From assembly GCF_005937885.2 (NCBI RefSeq), contig NZ_CP042176.1:4583501-4647500 (forward strand): a DNA stretch of 64,000 nucleotides. Reading direction: 5' to 3'. The notes beneath the pieces were generated by a model that saw only the letters and a program-made list of their open reading frames with translations, was not told where the DNA came from and ran no database searches. Positions 61,427-64,000 of this stretch are shown piece by piece (the first letter of the stretch is position 1; each line of letters starts with the position of its first letter). Source of the DNA: Bradyrhizobium sp. KBS0727 (GTDB taxonomy: Bacteria; Pseudomonadota; Alphaproteobacteria; Rhizobiales; Xanthobacteraceae). Made by a program: the position numbers and the translations under genes.

Positions 61427-62422
61427 TTGAAGAATCTCCTCACCGATATCGCCGGCGTTCGCGTCGGTCACGCCGACGATGCGGCGATTGCCTCCGGCGT
61501 CACCGCCATCATTTTCGATTCTCCCGCGGTGGCGTCGGTCGACGTCCGCGGCGGCGGCCCCGGCACCCGCGAGGAATCGGTGCTTCATCTCGAAGGTACC
61601 GTGGATGCGATTGACGCGATCGCACTGTCCGGCGGCTCGGCGCTTGGATTGGATACCGCGGGCGGCGTGCAGGCCTGGCTCGCCGAGCAGGGCCGCGGCC
61701 TGCGGATACGCGAGGCGCTCGTTCCGATCGTTCCGGGCGCCATCTGCTTCGATCTGCTGAACGGCGGCAACAAGGCGTGGGGACGCTTCCCGCCCTACCG
61801 CGATCTCGGTTACGCCGCGGCCCGCGCCACCAGCACCGACTTCGCGCTGGGCAGCGTCGGCGCCGGCCTCGGCGCCACAACGGCCAATTTCAAGGGCGGC
61901 CTCGGCTCCGCTTCTGCGCAAACCGGCGACGGCGTCACGGTCGGCGCGCTTGCGGTGGTCAACGCCGTCGGCAGCGTCACGGTCGGCGACGGGCCGTGGT
62001 TCTGGGCGGCACCGTTCGAGGTGGGCCACGAGTACGGCGGACGCGGACTTCCGCCGTCCTTCAATTCCGAGATGCTGAAGGCGCGGCTCAAAGGTGGCCC
62101 GGAGGCGACGTCTGCGGAAAACACCACGCTGGTGGTCGTCGTCACCGACGCCGTGCTGACCAAGCCGCAGGCCAGGCGGCTGGCGATGATCGCGCAAACC
62201 GGAATGGCGCGCGCGATCTATCCCGTCCACGCGCCGCTCGACGGCGACGTGGTGTTTGCGGCGGCGACCGGCCAGAAGCCGATCGATCCGCTGTTCGGTC
62301 TTACCGAACTCGGCATGGTGGCCGCCAATACGGTCGCCCGCGCCATTGCGCGCGGCGTCCATGCGGCGACTGCGCTGCCCTTTCCCGGCGCGCTACCGGC
62401 GTGGGGGGATCGCTTCGGCTAG
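61427..62422 (+). CDS. P1 family peptidase (DmpA/NylC-like)
   Basis: About 331 residues from TTG 61427 (LKNLLTDIAGVRVGHADD), the usual N-terminus of the family. GTG 61388 is an alternative and no ATG is available. It is an N-terminal-nucleophile type self-cleaving hydrolase. LSGGSALGLDTAGGVQAWLA, VPIVPGAICFDLLNGGNKAW, and GAGLGATTANFKGGLGSASA match the family. The cleavage residue is expected within the ENTTLVVVVTD segment (Thr at about the family position). It is an aminopeptidase or an endo-type amidase. The gene starts close behind the hybrid kinase, but co-transcription is uncertain. Confidence 0.88.
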   Translation: MKNLLTDIAGVRVGHADDAAIASGVTAIIFDSPAVASVDVRGGGPGTREESVLHLEGTVDAIDAIALSGGSALGLDTAGGVQAWLAEQGRGLRIREALVPIVPGAICFDLLNGGNKAWGRFPPYRDLGYAAARATSTDFALGSVGAGLGATTANFKGGLGSASAQTGDGVTVGALAVVNAVGSVTVGDGPWFWAAPFEVGHEYGGRGLPPSFNSEMLKARLKGGPEATSAENTTLVVVVTDAVLTKPQARRLAMIAQTGMARAIYPVHAPLDGDVVFAAATGQKPIDPLFGLTELGMVAANTVARAIARGVHAATALPFPGALPAWGDRFG

Positions 62423-62427
62423 GGCTC

Positions 62428-62487
62428 TTTGGTTTGACGCGTTTTCTCTACGCGAACCGGTGTCCACTTCGCTCGAAAACGCTATGC
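62428..62487. repeat. Intergenic repeat, family C (copy 3)
   Basis: TTTGGTTTGACGCGTTTTCT, then ACGCGAACCGGTGTCCACTT and CGCTCGAAAACGCTATGC. It lies directly after the P1 peptidase stop codon, before the convergent EF-hand gene. Confidence 0.88.
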
Positions 62488-62503
62488 CCGCCGGATCTCA
62501 GGT

Positions 62504-63274
62504 TCAGACGCTCACCGACAGCGAAGACGTCGCCGAGGACGCAATCGAGCTGGCCTCGCGCTGGATCAACTGCTCGATGAAATTATAGGACGACGTTGCC
62601 GCACTCGACGAGCTTCCGCTGGCGGGCGACGTCATCGTGACCTTGGATCCATCGGCGTAGGTCAAGGACGTCGTCGTCGAGCCATCGCTGTTGGTGGTGG
62701 AGGTAGAGGAGGCCCCCTGCAGCGCCGCCAATAGCGGATCGGTGTTGGATCCATCGGCGGTTCCGGAACCGCCCGCACCGTGATGACGGTGACCGCCCTT
62801 GCCGCCGGCGCCCTTCAGGGCCGAAGCCATCTCGCCGAGGCTGACCGAGCCGTCGCCGTTCCTGTCGAGTTTTGAGAAAACGCTATCGGCCGCTTTGAGA
62901 TTGGTGCCGCCGGCGCCGAGCGCGTTCTCGAATTCGGATTTGGTGATCTTGCCGTCGCCATCGGCGTCGATCTGTGAGAACAGGTCCTTCAGCGCGCTCG
63001 AGGCGCCCGTGGTCGACGCTGACGTGGTCGACCCCGTCGAGGACTGGCTCTGGGCGTCGAGCAGCGCGCTCATGGTCTGCGGCGATATCTGCGAACCGCC
63101 GCCGCTGGAACCCGCACTCGAAGCGGTCGAAGCCTGGGTGCTGCTGCCCGACAGATCGAACGGATTGGAGGCAGCCTGCGTGAAGCCCGTGGACGTCGTG
63201 GACGCCGACTTCGACGACGTCAGCGACTTGAGAGCTTCGATCGCCGCGGATGCAGCGCCTAAGGCGAGGAACAT
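62504..63274 (-). CDS. EF-hand calcium-binding protein, Ser/Thr/Gly-rich
   Basis: 256 residues from ATG 63274 (GGAG upstream; longer frame to 63301). Two canonical EF-hand loops are visible: DADGDGKITKSEFE and DRNGDGSVSLGEMA, at about residues 105-118 and 138-151, both with all Ca2+ ligands. The rest is low-complexity Ser/Thr/Gly/Ala. A His cluster (GGHRHHGAG) lies between the EF-hands and the tail. There is a short hydrophobic start (MFLALGAASAAIEAL), but no clear signal cleavage site. It may be secreted or cytosolic and act as a calcium-responsive or buffering protein (inference). The function is not known. Confidence 0.85.
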   Translation of the reverse strand: MFLALGAASAAIEALKSLTSSKSASTTSTGFTQAASNPFDLSGSSTQASTASSAGSSGGGSQISPQTMSALLDAQSQSSTGSTTSASTTGASSALKDLFSQIDADGDGKITKSEFENALGAGGTNLKAADSVFSKLDRNGDGSVSLGEMASALKGAGGKGGHRHHGAGGSGTADGSNTDPLLAALQGASSTSTTNSDGSTTTSLTYADGSKVTMTSPASGSSSSAATSSYNFIEQLIQREASSIASSATSSLSVSV

Positions 63275-63526
63275 GGCCGAACTCCGACAACGCCGCATCA
63301 TGCGGCTCAGCTACTGCGGATTAGCTCAGCAAGGCCTGTGCCACGGCGAAAAACCCAATAAAATCGGGCTTTCCTCTGCTTGATCCGGCCCGCATGGTCG
63401 GCAATTGGTGCCCGGCTGCGGCAGATTTTTCCGCCCACAGGACAGGTTGCCGCTGCATTGCCCCCGGCCCTGCTGCATGTTAGGCGGAGTTATTCATCTC
63501 CTTTGCAAGAGTTTTGGGAAACGCAC

Positions 63527-64000
63527 ATGTCTCAGCCATTCGCGTCACGTCCCCTCGTCATCGCACCGTCGATCCTGGCGGCGGACTTCGCCAAGCTTGG
63601 CGAAGAGGTCCGCGCTGTGGACGCGGCCGGCGCCGACTGGATCCATCTCGACGTGATGGACGGACATTTCGTTCCCAACATTTCCTACGGCCCCGACGTC
63701 ATCAAGGCGATGCGCCCGCATACCAAGAAGATCTTCGACGCGCATCTGATGATCACGCCCTGCGATCCCTATCTCGAAGCCTTCGCCAAGGCCGGCTGCG
63801 ATCACATCACCGTCCATGCCGAAGCCGGCCCGCATCTGCATCGTTCGCTGCAGGCGATCCGCGCGCTCGGCAAGAAGGCCGGCGTCTCGCTCAATCCGGG
63901 CACGCCGGTCAGCGCGATCGAATATGTCATCGACCTGATCGACCTCGTGCTTGTCATGTCGGTCAATCCCGGCTTCGGCGGCCAGGCCTTCATCCAATCC
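63527..64000 (+). CDS. rpe: Ribulose-phosphate 3-epimerase, N-terminal part (3' end outside window)
   Basis: The frame is open from ATG 63527 to the end of the window, 158 codons. LVIAPSILAADFAKLGEEVR, WIHLDVMDGHFVPNISYGPD, FDAHLMITPCDPYLEAFAKA and VLVMSVNPGFGGQAFI are the TIM-barrel and metal/active-site motifs. The catalytic Asp in DVMDGHF, the His in HLM and the His in the first part are present. It interconverts ribulose-5-phosphate and xylulose-5-phosphate in the pentose phosphate and Calvin cycles. The C-terminal third is beyond the window. The start codon has no strong ribosome site. Confidence 0.97.
   Translation, partial: MSQPFASRPLVIAPSILAADFAKLGEEVRAVDAAGADWIHLDVMDGHFVPNISYGPDVIKAMRPHTKKIFDAHLMITPCDPYLEAFAKAGCDHITVHAEAGPHLHRSLQAIRALGKKAGVSLNPGTPVSAIEYVIDLIDLVLVMSVNPGFGGQAFIQS

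Overview
The window is about 64 kb of GC-rich chromosomal DNA from an alphaproteobacterium, most probably Bradyrhizobium or a close relative in the Nitrobacteraceae. The signs are the Usg protein, a groESL operon with CIRCE operators, several families of palindromic intergenic repeats of the kind common in Bradyrhizobium and Rhodopseudomonas, two phasins, a cox-type molybdoenzyme cluster and protocatechuate-pathway genes. The genus call is from memory of these families, not from a search. I saw no rRNA, tRNA, CRISPR array or transposase.

1-6.2 kb: end of a methyltransferase, a Sel1-repeat protein, an Anbu proteasome-like peptidase with a short-chain dehydrogenase, a divergent MFS/CNT transporter pair, a cupin with a histone-H1-like tail, and usg. 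6.4-11.8 kb: groES-groEL under two CIRCE-like operators, then a phasin, two small proteins and a Crp/Fnr regulator. This stretch is closed by a nearly identical duplicate of the groEL 3' end and its terminator. 11.9-24 kb: isochorismatase-like hydrolase, GST, a DUF2778 periplasmic enzyme, a GT39 plus GT2-GtrA pair for lipid-linked sugar transfer, small secreted or membrane proteins, a second phasin, DUF72, a Bug binding protein, DUF488, PhzF and a membrane adenylate/guanylate cyclase.

24-32.9 kb: a four-gene TetR-HlyD-ABC export operon, an intergenic stretch rich in repeats, an amidohydrolase, a broken Crp-like gene, DUF2000, a DyP peroxidase and small proteins. 33-39.9 kb: a minus-strand cluster coxG-coxS-coxM-coxD-coxE-two XdhC-like halves-MPT-binding/nucleotidyltransferase fusion. 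It has the iron-sulfur and FAD subunits and the cofactor-maturation genes of a xanthine-oxidase-family enzyme, but no large catalytic subunit. 40-42.7 kb: pcaB, pcaD and pcaC of the beta-ketoadipate pathway, divergent from cox. 43-44.6 kb: a lower-GC epimerase gene and an almost empty spacer.

44.6-49.9 kb: a complete branched-chain amino-acid ABC transporter (livHMGF plus binding protein) with a strong terminator. 50-61.4 kb: a signalling locus. It opens with a 2097-residue soluble hybrid kinase carrying eleven exact 92-residue poly-HAMP units, followed 13 nt later by a REC-PAS-HWE kinase, then a single-domain response regulator, then a membrane MASE4-PAS-PAS hybrid kinase. 61.4-64 kb: a P1-family peptidase, an EF-hand protein and the start of rpe.

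The points most worth a second look are the poly-HAMP kinase and its neighbours, the groEL 3' duplication that brackets the phasin/Crp segment, the tandem CIRCE arrangement and the cox cluster without a CoxL.
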